A DNA stretch of 55,924 nt from an uncultured Bacteroidales bacterium (lineage in GTDB: Bacteria > Bacteroidota > Bacteroidia > Bacteroidales > FEN-979), in NCBI GenBank assembly GCA_903828645.1, contig CAIKNA010000262.1, positions 1 through 55,924 of the forward strand, read 5' to 3'. The notes beneath the pieces were generated by a model. That model ran no database searches, had not been told where the DNA came from, and saw only the letters and a list, made by a program, of their open reading frames with translations. The first letter of the stretch is position 1. Each line of letters opens with the position of its first letter. Positions 29,995 through 40,100 of the stretch are shown piece after piece. The position numbers were made by a program, and so were the translations under genes.

Positions 29995-31197
29995 ATGGCA
30001 AATATAATAAAAAACATCGTCCACTTCGACCTGGATACTTTTTTTGTATCGGTTGAGCGGCTGCTGCGCCCTGAACTGGTGGGGAAGCCGGTGATCATCG
30101 GCGGTACCTCCGACCGTGGGGTGGTGGCAAGCTGCAGCTATGAAGCGCGGAAATTCGGCATCCATTCAGCCATGCCGATGAAGATGGCGCGGGCTTTGTG
30201 CGGCGATGCCATTCTCGTGAGGGGCGACATGGAGCTTTATTCGAAGTACTCGCACATCGTTACGGAGATCATCGCCGAAAAAGCGCCGTTGTACGAAAAA
30301 GCCTCCATTGACGAGCATTACCTCGATGTTACCGGGATGGACCGCTTCTTCGGGTTGCAGAAATGGACCCATGAGTTGCGCGAAAGCATCATCAGGAATA
30401 CCGGGCTGCCGATCTCCTTTGGACTGTCGGTGAACAAGACCGTGTCAAAGATCGCTACGGGAGAGGCTAAGCCCAACGGCGAACTTTACGTGGATCGCGG
30501 TGCGGTACAGATCTTCCTGGCACCGCTGTCGATCCGCAAAATTCCGATGATCGGGGAAAAAACTTACCGGCTGCTGCGTTCGATGGGTGTGGTGACGATC
30601 GACACCCTGAGCCATATTCCAATCGACATGATGGAACGGGTGATGGGGAAGAATGGCATCGTGATCTGGGAGAAAGCCAATGGCATTGACGGAACGCCGG
30701 TTTACCCGTACCACGAGGCAAAATCGGTGAGCACCGAAACCACTTTTGAGCAGGACAGCATCGATATTGTCCGGATGAAAGAGATCCTGGTGAAGATGGT
30801 GGAGAAGATATCGTTCGAGCTGCGCGACAAGCAGAAACTCACCGCCTGTGTCACGGTGAAGATCCGCTACTCGAACTTCGACACCCATACCCTGCAACAG
30901 CACGTACCCTACACCGCTTTCGACCACCAGCTGATCCCTGTGGTGAAAAATCTCTTCGACCGCATCTACCAGCGCCGCATGCTGATCCGCCTCATCGGCG
31001 TGCGTTTCAGCAGCCTCATCTCTGGAAATCCGCAACTCAACATGTTCGACGACAACGTGGAGATGGTGAACCTTTACCAGGCCCTTGACCGGATCAGGAG
31101 GAAATACGGCCAGAAGATTGTGCGGTGGGGAGTGGCTTGCTCTGAAGGAACATCAGCAGGGCAACCACCACCAGGAGAAAATTGCCTAAGCCCATGA
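29995..31197 (+). CDS. dinB: Y-family DNA polymerase IV
   Basis: VHFDLDTFFVSVERLL, YSKYSHIVTEI, KASIDEHYLDVTGM, SFGLSVNKTVSKIATGEAKPNG. Confidence 0.94.
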   Translation: MANIIKNIVHFDLDTFFVSVERLLRPELVGKPVIIGGTSDRGVVASCSYEARKFGIHSAMPMKMARALCGDAILVRGDMELYSKYSHIVTEIIAEKAPLYEKASIDEHYLDVTGMDRFFGLQKWTHELRESIIRNTGLPISFGLSVNKTVSKIATGEAKPNGELYVDRGAVQIFLAPLSIRKIPMIGEKTYRLLRSMGVVTIDTLSHIPIDMMERVMGKNGIVIWEKANGIDGTPVYPYHEAKSVSTETTFEQDSIDIVRMKEILVKMVEKISFELRDKQKLTACVTVKIRYSNFDTHTLQQHVPYTAFDHQLIPVVKNLFDRIYQRRMLIRLIGVRFSSLISGNPQLNMFDDNVEMVNLYQALDRIRRKYGQKIVRWGVACSEGTSAGQPPPGENCLSP

Positions 31198-32311
31198 GGC
31201 CCGAAACCAGAATCGTATGGGAGAGATCCCGGCCCAGAAGGTCGTCGGAATTTGCCCCGTAAAAAAACAGGAGGATGACCAGTACCGGGATCCACCAGTA
31301 TTGTTTGCGCGAGGCTGTGCAGAAGACCATGAATGCAATGAGCGGCGCACTGAACAGCAGCAGCACCCAGTCGGTTTTTATCAGGTTCGGGACCAGGGCA
31401 ATGAGCAGGAACCATTCGAAAGTGAAGTTTGTGGCACTATTCCCGGCCACGGCTCCCTGCTGTTTCTCGTGATAAATGTTCTGCAGGATGAAGAGGGCGA
31501 CCAGAGAGCAGATTGAAAAAAAGATGGCAAGGATTCCCCAGGCGGGCCATGACGGAATAAAATGCCGGAAGAGATAGTCGAGGGAAGTCATCCCCGGAAA
31601 ATCCCCGCTGTGCGTAGTGATCGATTGGATCCAGTCGCCATACATCAGGATGCTCTTGTGCGGCCCCGGGAAAATAAACGGAATAACCAGGCCGCAGAAA
31701 ACAGTCAGGCTAAACCAGGCCAGCGCCCTCCATTGCTTCCTGAGAACCAGCGGAAGCAGCAGGATCAGCAGGTAGGGTTTTGTCAGGATCACAATGCCCA
31801 GCAGGATTCCCCCCTGCCGGTATTTTCCTGTGAGAAAACTCCGGATGGAAAGTGAGCACAACAATAATAAAATGATGTTGATATTTCCCAGGAACATTTC
31901 CCGTGAGAAATGGATCGCGATGCAGCAAAAAGAGACCGATAGCAGCAGTGTTCCATGTTTGATGTTTGTCACCGGAAAATAATCCGTGAGCAGGTCCCGG
32001 ATCACCATGAACGCATACCAGTATGCGGCGCTGAGAATGAAAAAGTGAATTACGGCAGCTGCTTTAAAATTGAAGCACATGTATGGCAGGAAAAAAAAGA
32101 GGGTCGCCGGACTGTATTTGTAAAACCCGCTGCCGCCATAGAATGAAACCAGATAAACCGGTCCGCCGGATATAAGATTTGCTGCAGCCGTATAGTAAAC
32201 CATGAAATCACCGAGCAGGAAACGGCCGTTGATCATGTTCAGTGTGAAGGTGAGCAGGCATGCCACCGCCACTAACAGCGTGAAACCGTTGAAAATATTG
32301 CTCTTTTTCAT
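31094..32311 (-). CDS. integral membrane glycosyltransferase, GT87/DUF2029-like
   Basis: 405 aa polytopic; DFMVYYTAAANLISGGPVYLV near N-terminus, GILLGIVILTKPYLLILLLPLVL. Confidence 0.75.
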   Translation of the reverse strand: MKKSNIFNGFTLLVAVACLLTFTLNMINGRFLLGDFMVYYTAAANLISGGPVYLVSFYGGSGFYKYSPATLFFFLPYMCFNFKAAAVIHFFILSAAYWYAFMVIRDLLTDYFPVTNIKHGTLLLSVSFCCIAIHFSREMFLGNINIILLLLCSLSIRSFLTGKYRQGGILLGIVILTKPYLLILLLPLVLRKQWRALAWFSLTVFCGLVIPFIFPGPHKSILMYGDWIQSITTHSGDFPGMTSLDYLFRHFIPSWPAWGILAIFFSICSLVALFILQNIYHEKQQGAVAGNSATNFTFEWFLLIALVPNLIKTDWVLLLFSAPLIAFMVFCTASRKQYWWIPVLVILLFFYGANSDDLLGRDLSHTILVSGLMGLGNFLLVVVALLMFLQSKPLPTAQSSGRISS

Positions 32312-32320
32312 GAAAAGTAT

Positions 32321-33787
32321 TTAGCGCTTGTGCGCGGTTTTCAATTCGTAAATATACCAGAAATTTGTGTGTTCCATCCAATGGTTGAAGTTGAAATGTC
32401 TTACCCATTGCGGGAACGAAGAGTAAACCAGCACTGAAGTGAATTGAGCATCCGCCGGTATGCCGGGTTTATCCGTAACAACCAGGCTTACTGTATCCGG
32501 CGACAGAATGATATGGTGTAACGAATCCACCTGCGTAAGTGCGAGACTCTTCCTTTTATAAAAATGGATGTCGACGTTCGCCCTGTGATATGGGTTATCT
32601 CCGGTGAAATAGAGTTTCGCAGCGACAGGATAGTCATCCCAAAGCTTTTTATAGAGCGCGATCTGATCATCGGCCGGCCGGAAGATAAGGATCACCAGCA
32701 TCACCATGTTCAGGTACCAAAAGAGTTTGAATGATATTTTCGTCATCCGGTGCTGCAGCATTTCATACCCGTTTTTTCGAAGCAAAACATCGGCCGACCG
32801 GATGATCATGACCGGAAGAAACCCGATGACAGGGAACAGGAACCTGATCTCTTTGTGCGGAATGATGAAATGGATGGCAAGAAAAGGGACGATCGTCCAG
32901 GTAAGGATATCTTTCGGGTAATAAATAAAATAGAGGAAAATAGCCAGGATATAGACAATGCTCAGCGGTGGAAAGGCATTCAGGAAGGTTTGCTCAATAT
33001 AATACCACCACGGACTGACGCCAAAACCGGCTGCTTTATCCAGGAGGATATTCTGCATGAAGTAATTCCAGGAGGTCAGCACCCACCGGTCATAGTACCA
33101 CCTGTCGATGAGTATTCCCAATGCAAAGCTCGCCAGGATCCCGGCCACGAATATTAAAAGGTGCCGGAATGGGGTTTTTCTGATCACCACCAGCCAGGCT
33201 GTAAAACCAATGATCATAAATGCCACCTGGTACCTTGTTATGAAAGCCAGTCCAAGCAATATTCCCGTAATCAAATAATCGGCAGGCTTCAGGGTTTTCC
33301 GGAGGAGGAACCAGCCCAGCCCGATCACGAATACCCTGCCCGCAAAAGTCTCAGATGAAAACCTGGCGCTGTTGTAGGGGATAAACCAAAGGAAAAACGA
33401 GAGCAGCAGGAAGGTATACAGCAACTTCCTGTTTGTGATCCGGGGGGCGTACATCCTGATTAGCATGTGGATACTGACAAAGGTAAACATGGCCGAGAGC
33501 AGCCTCATCAGGAAGCCGACCATGAATGGATTGGTAATCCCGGCAACCGAGGCGGCTTTATAAACGGAATAGACGATCAAAGGCTGCACAGCCGGGCGCA
33601 TCATGCATTTGTACTCCCACGGAAGGTTCGCCTTTTCCGTCAGCCCGAGTTTCAGCCCTGCGAACTCTATGACCTGGAAATGTTCATCAAAATGGTTATA
33701 GCCTGTAGAAAACCATGCAGTCAGAATGAAAACCAGCGCGGCGACGAGATAAATTTTTTTTGCTGCAATCCCGTTTTCATTGAACAT
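32321..33787 (-). CDS. GT22-like (Alg9/PIG-B type) mannosyltransferase
   Basis: 488 aa polytopic; YNHFDEHFQVIEFAGLKLG (HxDExxQ) and PHKEIRFLFP motifs. Confidence 0.75.
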   Translation of the reverse strand: MFNENGIAAKKIYLVAALVFILTAWFSTGYNHFDEHFQVIEFAGLKLGLTEKANLPWEYKCMMRPAVQPLIVYSVYKAASVAGITNPFMVGFLMRLLSAMFTFVSIHMLIRMYAPRITNRKLLYTFLLLSFFLWFIPYNSARFSSETFAGRVFVIGLGWFLLRKTLKPADYLITGILLGLAFITRYQVAFMIIGFTAWLVVIRKTPFRHLLIFVAGILASFALGILIDRWYYDRWVLTSWNYFMQNILLDKAAGFGVSPWWYYIEQTFLNAFPPLSIVYILAIFLYFIYYPKDILTWTIVPFLAIHFIIPHKEIRFLFPVIGFLPVMIIRSADVLLRKNGYEMLQHRMTKISFKLFWYLNMVMLVILIFRPADDQIALYKKLWDDYPVAAKLYFTGDNPYHRANVDIHFYKRKSLALTQVDSLHHIILSPDTVSLVVTDKPGIPADAQFTSVLVYSSFPQWVRHFNFNHWMEHTNFWYIYELKTAHKR

Positions 33788-33809
33788 AGGCCAGACGCTT
33801 GAAAAAAAA

Positions 33810-35690
33810 TTACCGGCTCACGGCGATTTTGTGGATGTTACTGTGACCGTTTACCGAAATTTCCACGAAGTAAAATCCCGGGTTTAGCTTGCGGAGATTC
33901 AATTCCACCTTATTCATCCCGGCCGGGTATTGAACCGGTTCGAGGGTGAAAACACAGTTTCCCGGCAAATCGTACACCCTGATGCCGGTCACTCCGGGTT
34001 TATCGAGGGTAAACTGCACGGTGGCTATGTCTGTTGCTGGATTTGGGAAAACACGGAGCCGCAGATCATTGTTTAGTTCACTTGTCCCTACCCACACAAT
34101 GTCGTTATTTGCATTGAGAATGACTCCTGATGTATGGTCCATTAACAGTCCGGCAAAATGCAGTTTTTCGTATTTCCAGGCAGCCGGGATGGTGTATTCA
34201 TAATGGGCTGAATGGGAGGTTCCCGCGGCGACCGGCTGGGGAATGCTTCCCGCCGTACCATAAGGTCCGTCGAGGATGGCCCTGCCAACATGGTCGTAAT
34301 GCATGTCGGCCGCAGGTATGGTGCTTGGTTTTGATTCAAAGCCGCACATCGGGCCGTTGGCACCTCCAGCATAGTAATTGGCCTGGCCCCAGGTGGACCC
34401 TGTTCCATAGAGGCTATCCTCCAGGATGACTGCTCCGAAACGGAGTTCGTGGGAGATGTTGGTAATGAATTCCGATCTTACATCGAACGATACAAGCCTG
34501 GTGGCAGGATTCCACGCGAAATTGACAATTTCAACGGTGGCAGGCGAAATGGTCTGCATCTCCTCAAGGTACCCCTGTTCAAAATCCTGAGGGTCCCAGT
34601 TCATCACCCGGTTGATTGTGCCGCTTGGGTATCCGGAGAAGTCAGGGATGATGCTGGGGATGGCGGCATCCCATGCCGCAACGACCATGGGATCCGCGTT
34701 GTGAACTGCCGCACCGATCCAGGTATTTGGATAAGTTTCGGCCATGTAATTCATGAAACAGACGCCGCGTACACACCATCCGCACCAGGTACCCGTCGCC
34801 TCCTCACAGAAAACCTTTTTTGACGGAATCCATGGCACAACGCCAAGCGGAGTGGAAAGCGTGTCGTTGGCGGGATTATTGTCCACGCCTCCGTTTACAT
34901 TCTGAACCTTCACCGCTATTTTATAGGTACCAGGGGTGGTAAAGGTAAGTGGAACATCGTGTGTGAAGGCATACGACTCGCCGAGTGCCAGGTTTTGCCC
35001 GGTGTAGGAATTGATCACAGGGGAACCGCCATCAATAGAATACGCCACATCGAACGAGGTGATGGGGGTGGAACCCATGTTCTTCACATTTCCTGTGAGG
35101 GATGCAGGTGCATTCACTGCAAGGTATTGCGGCAGTTTGATACTGGCGAGCGCTGCATCGAGTATGGGAGGGGTAACCAGGAGAATATTGTCAAAATAGA
35201 CGTAATCGAGATTGTAAAAATTGCCATCAAGGTAGAAACAAAACTGGAACCCGGGGCCTATATCGGCATTTGAGATGGTAACGACCTGGGTCTTTGGGCC
35301 GACGTTTGCTGTTGGCGTGATTTCATAGACAGAAGTCCAGGCGCCGACACCCGACCGGGTGGCTACACCCAGTTTTGGCGCGGGATTGGCATACCAGTCG
35401 TACATGAAATTGAACATCAGTGTAACTGTTGTAATGCTTCCCAGGTTGACGACCGGCGAGATCAGCCGCGTAGTCGCCACTGCCTGCACATAGGTGAACT
35501 TCCCTTCGGGGGCTGTGCCGCCTGCTTTGTTACTCGGGGCAACCGACCACTGGGCTTGCTGATTCAGGATGGACCACCCTGTGGGGGGCATCACTCCAGC
35601 GCTAAAATCCTCCGACAAGTAGGTTTGTCCTGAAACATACCCCACCAGGCAGATTAAACAAATGAACATGGAAATTTTTCTCATACCCAA
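33810..35690 (-). CDS. Omp28-like secreted protein with T9SS type A sorting domain
   Basis: EATGTWCGWCVRGVCFMNYM; C-terminal FPNPATDIATVQFTLDKPG...LNPGFYFVEISVNG... Confidence 0.85.
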   Translation of the reverse strand: MGMRKISMFICLICLVGYVSGQTYLSEDFSAGVMPPTGWSILNQQAQWSVAPSNKAGGTAPEGKFTYVQAVATTRLISPVVNLGSITTVTLMFNFMYDWYANPAPKLGVATRSGVGAWTSVYEITPTANVGPKTQVVTISNADIGPGFQFCFYLDGNFYNLDYVYFDNILLVTPPILDAALASIKLPQYLAVNAPASLTGNVKNMGSTPITSFDVAYSIDGGSPVINSYTGQNLALGESYAFTHDVPLTFTTPGTYKIAVKVQNVNGGVDNNPANDTLSTPLGVVPWIPSKKVFCEEATGTWCGWCVRGVCFMNYMAETYPNTWIGAAVHNADPMVVAAWDAAIPSIIPDFSGYPSGTINRVMNWDPQDFEQGYLEEMQTISPATVEIVNFAWNPATRLVSFDVRSEFITNISHELRFGAVILEDSLYGTGSTWGQANYYAGGANGPMCGFESKPSTIPAADMHYDHVGRAILDGPYGTAGSIPQPVAAGTSHSAHYEYTIPAAWKYEKLHFAGLLMDHTSGVILNANNDIVWVGTSELNNDLRLRVFPNPATDIATVQFTLDKPGVTGIRVYDLPGNCVFTLEPVQYPAGMNKVELNLRKLNPGFYFVEISVNGHSNIHKIAVSR

Positions 35691-35793
35691 ATTTTTTTTA
35701 TGAATGAAAGGTTTAAAAGCCGGATTACCAGCCTGACAAAGTTAATCTTTGTTTATTGTTTCACAAATAAAATAAACGGTGCTGGGAAACTGT

Positions 35794-37005
35794 TCAGAAT
35801 CCGAACAAATGCATGTATGTTTCTGTGATCCGGTTGTCAAGTGATTGATAGAACTCCCTGATTTCACCCGACGCAGGCGGGGATTTTTGCCACGACTTCA
35901 TGTTGTTTTTGGTGTCGGCAAATATTTGGTTTTCAACTGGGGCAAGTTTCTGCATGATGCCGCTGCCTGAACTGCCATAAAGTGCAGGAAGGTTGAGGTA
36001 GTCTTTCCCATGCCCGCGCCTGACCGGGAAACAACGCTCTTTTAATTTCAGCGCTTTGTCGCAAAGAGGGGCGTTGGCACCGTTTTCACCTTGCAGCAGT
36101 GCCGGCAAACGGTGTTCTTTATTAAACCAGACCGGGTAAACCACAGAGCACAATGGAAATCCAAGGACCGTCCACATGGTCATCAGCCAGGGAGATTCAT
36201 TATTTTTTATTCCCTGGATTACAACGGATGCGGCAGATGAAAACCGCGGAATGAAATCGGTAAACCACACAAATTTATCCTTCCCGGATGATTGCATTTG
36301 TTTGAGGTCGGTTTCCGTCAGTGAATGATACAGGCACCTGGCTGCATCCTGCAGAATAAAATCAGGAGTGAGATTGTTTGTTGCCGAAGCCTGGTAGAAT
36401 AATTTCTCGGCCGTGAGATAACGAATATACCCCTGTCCCTCATCGGGTCGCCCGGTAAACGAATAGTTGGTCCTGATGAGGTAGCCCATGGGTGCTGCCA
36501 CCGGATCGTTCACATCGACTTTGAAATAGGTATTGTTCGAGGTTTCAAAATAGGCCCCGTTTCCCATGGCATCAATCACCCCGAAATTGGCTTCCAGGCC
36601 ATAAGGTTTTGGAAGCTTTTTCAAAAGGTTTTCGAAATCATCCACAGAGGCACACTGCTGCAAAGCCTGCCGCATCACCTTCCCTTCATTGATGCCGGCG
36701 TCTGCATCCTCTTTTGAGTTGAGATTGTAGGATGCAGAGTTCATGATGGCAAAACCGGCGGCATTCATGCCGGTCCAGACTTCCGATCCTGTGGTGTCTT
36801 TTGAATTGACCAGGCCGATATAGTCGAACCTGCCATCGGTAAAGTACATCAGCTTATTATCCAGGTCGCCGGTATCGCGGTTTTTCCAGAGCAGGGGCCG
36901 GCCGTCAGGGGTGAACTTACCGGAGATAACGGCCGTGGTGCAGGCCTGCAATGGTCGTATTGCTGCCAGCACCAGAAGGCAAAACAAGAAAACGGGCTTT
37001 CTCAT
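35794..37005 (-). CDS. secreted Ntn-hydrolase-like protein (C45/C69/choloylglycine hydrolase-like)
   Basis: Signal peptide then ACTTAVISGKFTPDGRPLLWKNRD. Confidence 0.72.
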   Translation of the reverse strand: MRKPVFLFCLLVLAAIRPLQACTTAVISGKFTPDGRPLLWKNRDTGDLDNKLMYFTDGRFDYIGLVNSKDTTGSEVWTGMNAAGFAIMNSASYNLNSKEDADAGINEGKVMRQALQQCASVDDFENLLKKLPKPYGLEANFGVIDAMGNGAYFETSNNTYFKVDVNDPVAAPMGYLIRTNYSFTGRPDEGQGYIRYLTAEKLFYQASATNNLTPDFILQDAARCLYHSLTETDLKQMQSSGKDKFVWFTDFIPRFSSAASVVIQGIKNNESPWLMTMWTVLGFPLCSVVYPVWFNKEHRLPALLQGENGANAPLCDKALKLKERCFPVRRGHGKDYLNLPALYGSSGSGIMQKLAPVENQIFADTKNNMKSWQKSPPASGEIREFYQSLDNRITETYMHLFGF

Positions 37006-37100
37006 ACGATATGTTTAATTTGGCTGTGGAATCTGAATTTTCGGTTGAAAAGCAAAAGTACAATATTTTTTTTCCCGTGTGTTTTTAAGTTTGTTCGTTT

Positions 37101-37142
37101 TTGATTATATTGTAGTCGGATAAATGATTAAAATATAATCAA
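37101..37142. promoter_or_regulatory. candidate operator upstream of dnaE2-like gene
   Basis: Perfect 11-bp inverted repeat TTGATTATATT-N20-AATATAATCAA, overlapping the block shared with 29961..29992. Confidence 0.72.
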
Positions 37143-37154
37143 TACAACCAGGCT

Positions 37155-40100
37155 ATGTTCTTAAACTGCCACTCATATTACTCGCTTCGCTACGGAACCA
37201 TCTCCATTGACAATCTTGTTGAAGAGGGAGCCAGGGCAATGCCTGCGGGTGCGATGAGCGGAATGGCCCCTGCGATGGCCCTGACAGACATCAACAACTC
37301 CACAGGTATCATGGAATTCATTGCTGCATGCAGGGATAAAGGCATCAAGCCCATTGCAGGAATTGAATTCAGGCATGAAGGCCGGTTGCTGTACACCGGC
37401 CTGGCAAAAAACAATGAAGGGTTCCGGGAACTAAATGAGTTTCTGAGCCATCATACCCTGGGAAACCTGCCATTGCCCGAACGGGCCCCGGAGCTTGAAA
37501 ATGTCTTTGTGATCAATCCCTTCGTCAATCGTCAATCGTCAATCGTCAATCGTCAATCGTACATTGGTATATCTCCCTCCGACCTGAGCCCCCTCATGCT
37601 CTCGCGACACCGCGACCTCATTCCCCGGATGGTGCTCATGGCGCCGGTAACATTCAGGAATGCGAAAGAGTACGAACTGCACCGAAATTTCAGGGCTGTT
37701 GACCACAATGTATTGCTGAGCCGTCTTGAACCCCGCCAGATCGCAGCGCCTGATGAGATCATGTTGCCTGCAGACGAACTGAGAGAGGTTTGCCGCGATT
37801 TTCCCGGGATCATCCGCAATACGGAAAGTATCCTGGAGGCGTGCTCCATTGATTTCGATTTCAAGGCTTGCAAAAACAGAAAAACGTTTACCGGCGACCG
37901 TTACGATGACCTCATCCTGCTTGAGAAACTCGCCATGGACGGGCTTCAGTACCGTTATGGGAAGGAAAATGGCGAAGCCAGGCGCCGCATCCGCCATGAG
38001 CTGGAGATCATTGATAAAATGGGATTTGCCTCCTATTTTCTCATTACCTGGGACATCATCCGCTATTCGATGTCGCGCGGTTTTTACCATGTGGGGAGGG
38101 GGAGCGGCGCCAACAGCATCGTGGCTTACTGTTTGCGCATCACCGATGTCGATCCCATTGAACTCGACCTTTACTTTGAGCGCTTCATCAATCCGAAGCG
38201 AACTTCGCCGCCCGATTTCGACATCGACTATTCGTGGAAGGAGCGCGACGAGGTGATCGACTACATCTTCAAGCGTTACGGACGCGAACACACGGCCCTG
38301 CTTGGGGCCATGTCGACCTTCAGGGATAAATCAATCTATCGCGAACTGGGCAAGGTTCACGGGTTGCCGAAAGGGGAGATCGACGCTTTTCTGAAATATC
38401 CCGGGGAGGCGATCCATAACAACCACATCCTACGGAAGATCAGTGAACTCGGAGAGATGATGGCCGATTTTCCCAACCTGCGCAGCATTCACGCAGGCGG
38501 GGTCCTGGTCTCCGAAGAGCCGATCACCTGCTATACGGCGCTCGACCTTCCCCCGAAGGGATTTCCGACCACGCAATTTGACATGTACGTCGCCGAAGAT
38601 ATCGGCTTCGAAAAACTTGACATCCTCAGCCAGCGAGGCATCGGGCATATCTATGAAACGGTTGAGATCGTGCGGAAAAACCGGGGCCTCCGTGTTGATG
38701 TACATCAGGTGCGGGCATTCAAAGAGGATGAGAAAGTAAAGGAGCAGCTTCGCAATGCCCGCACGATAGGCTGCTTCTACGTAGAAAGTCCGGCCATGCG
38801 GGGGTTGCTGAAGAAACTGCACTGCGACAACTACCGTACTCTCGTGGCAGCCAGCTCGATCATCCGCCCGGGTGTGGCACGGTCGGGCATGATGAAGGAG
38901 TATATCTTCAGGTTCCACCATCCGGATAAGTTCAAATACCTGCACCCGGTGATGGAGGAGCAGTTGAAGGAAACTTTCGGGGTGATGGTTTACCAGGAAG
39001 ATGTGCTGAAGATCTGCCACCACTTCGCCGGTCTCGACCTGGCTGATGCGGATGTCATACGCCGGGCCATGAGCGGGAAATACCGGTCGAAAAAGGAGCT
39101 GCAGCGCATCATCGACAAGTTTTTCGAAAATTGCCGGAAGTCGGGCTACCCGGAAGATGTGACGAAGGAGGTGTGGAGGCAGATCGAGTCATTCGCCGGG
39201 TACTCCTTTTCAAAAGCCCATTCGGCCTCCTATGCCGTTGAGAGTTACCAGAGTCTTTATCTCAAAGCGCACTATCCGCTCGAATTCATCACCGGGGTGA
39301 TCAACAATTTCGGCGGTTTTTACGCATCCTGGGTCTATTTCAATGAAGCCAGAATATCCGGGGGCAGCCTGCATGTGCCCTGTGTAAACCGGAGTGAATA
39401 CAAGACCTGCATCCGGGGAACAGATATTTTCCTGGGATTTATCCATGTGGCGGGGCTGGAGGCCGAAGTGGGAAAGGCGATTTGCGATTTACGATTTACG
39501 ATTTACGATTTCAGGAAAAATGAGACGCCGTATAAAGACCTGGCTGATTTTATCCAGCGGGTTCCGGTCACGCTTGACCAGCTGATCATTCTTATCAGGG
39601 TGGGGTCATTCCGGTTTACCGGCAAACCAAAAGCATCGCTGTTGTGGGAAGCGCACATGTTGCTGGGGAAGAATCATTCGCCTTCCCAACACGGTGAGAC
39701 CGGGCAATCGAAAATCGAAAATCGAAAATCGTCAATCGAAAGTCCAGTACTTTTCCACACTCCCGTACAAAAGTTCGAACTTCCTTCCCTCGAACAGAAC
39801 GTGCTGTCGGATGTGTACGACGAGATCGAACTGCTTGGATTCCCGGTCAGCTACAGCTATTTCGACCTGCTGGAGACGAAGTTCCGTGGCGACATCTGCG
39901 CACACGAAATGGCCTCCCATGTAGGGAAGACCATTCGTATGCTCGGGTTGCTTGTGACCATTAAGTATGTGCGTACCATCAAACGGGAGTGGATGCACTT
40001 TGGCACTTTCATCGATGTCAACGGGCGTTTCTTCGACACCGTTCATTTCCCGAAGGCAGTTACGGAGTATCCTTTCCGCGGCGATGGTGTTTACCTTGTC

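Noticed and set aside
30445-31035. 196-aa minus-strand ORF
   Set aside because: Antisense shadow of Pol IV.
37539-38291. 250-aa and other minus-strand ORFs within dnaE2
   Set aside because: Antisense shadow ORFs of a well-supported polymerase gene.
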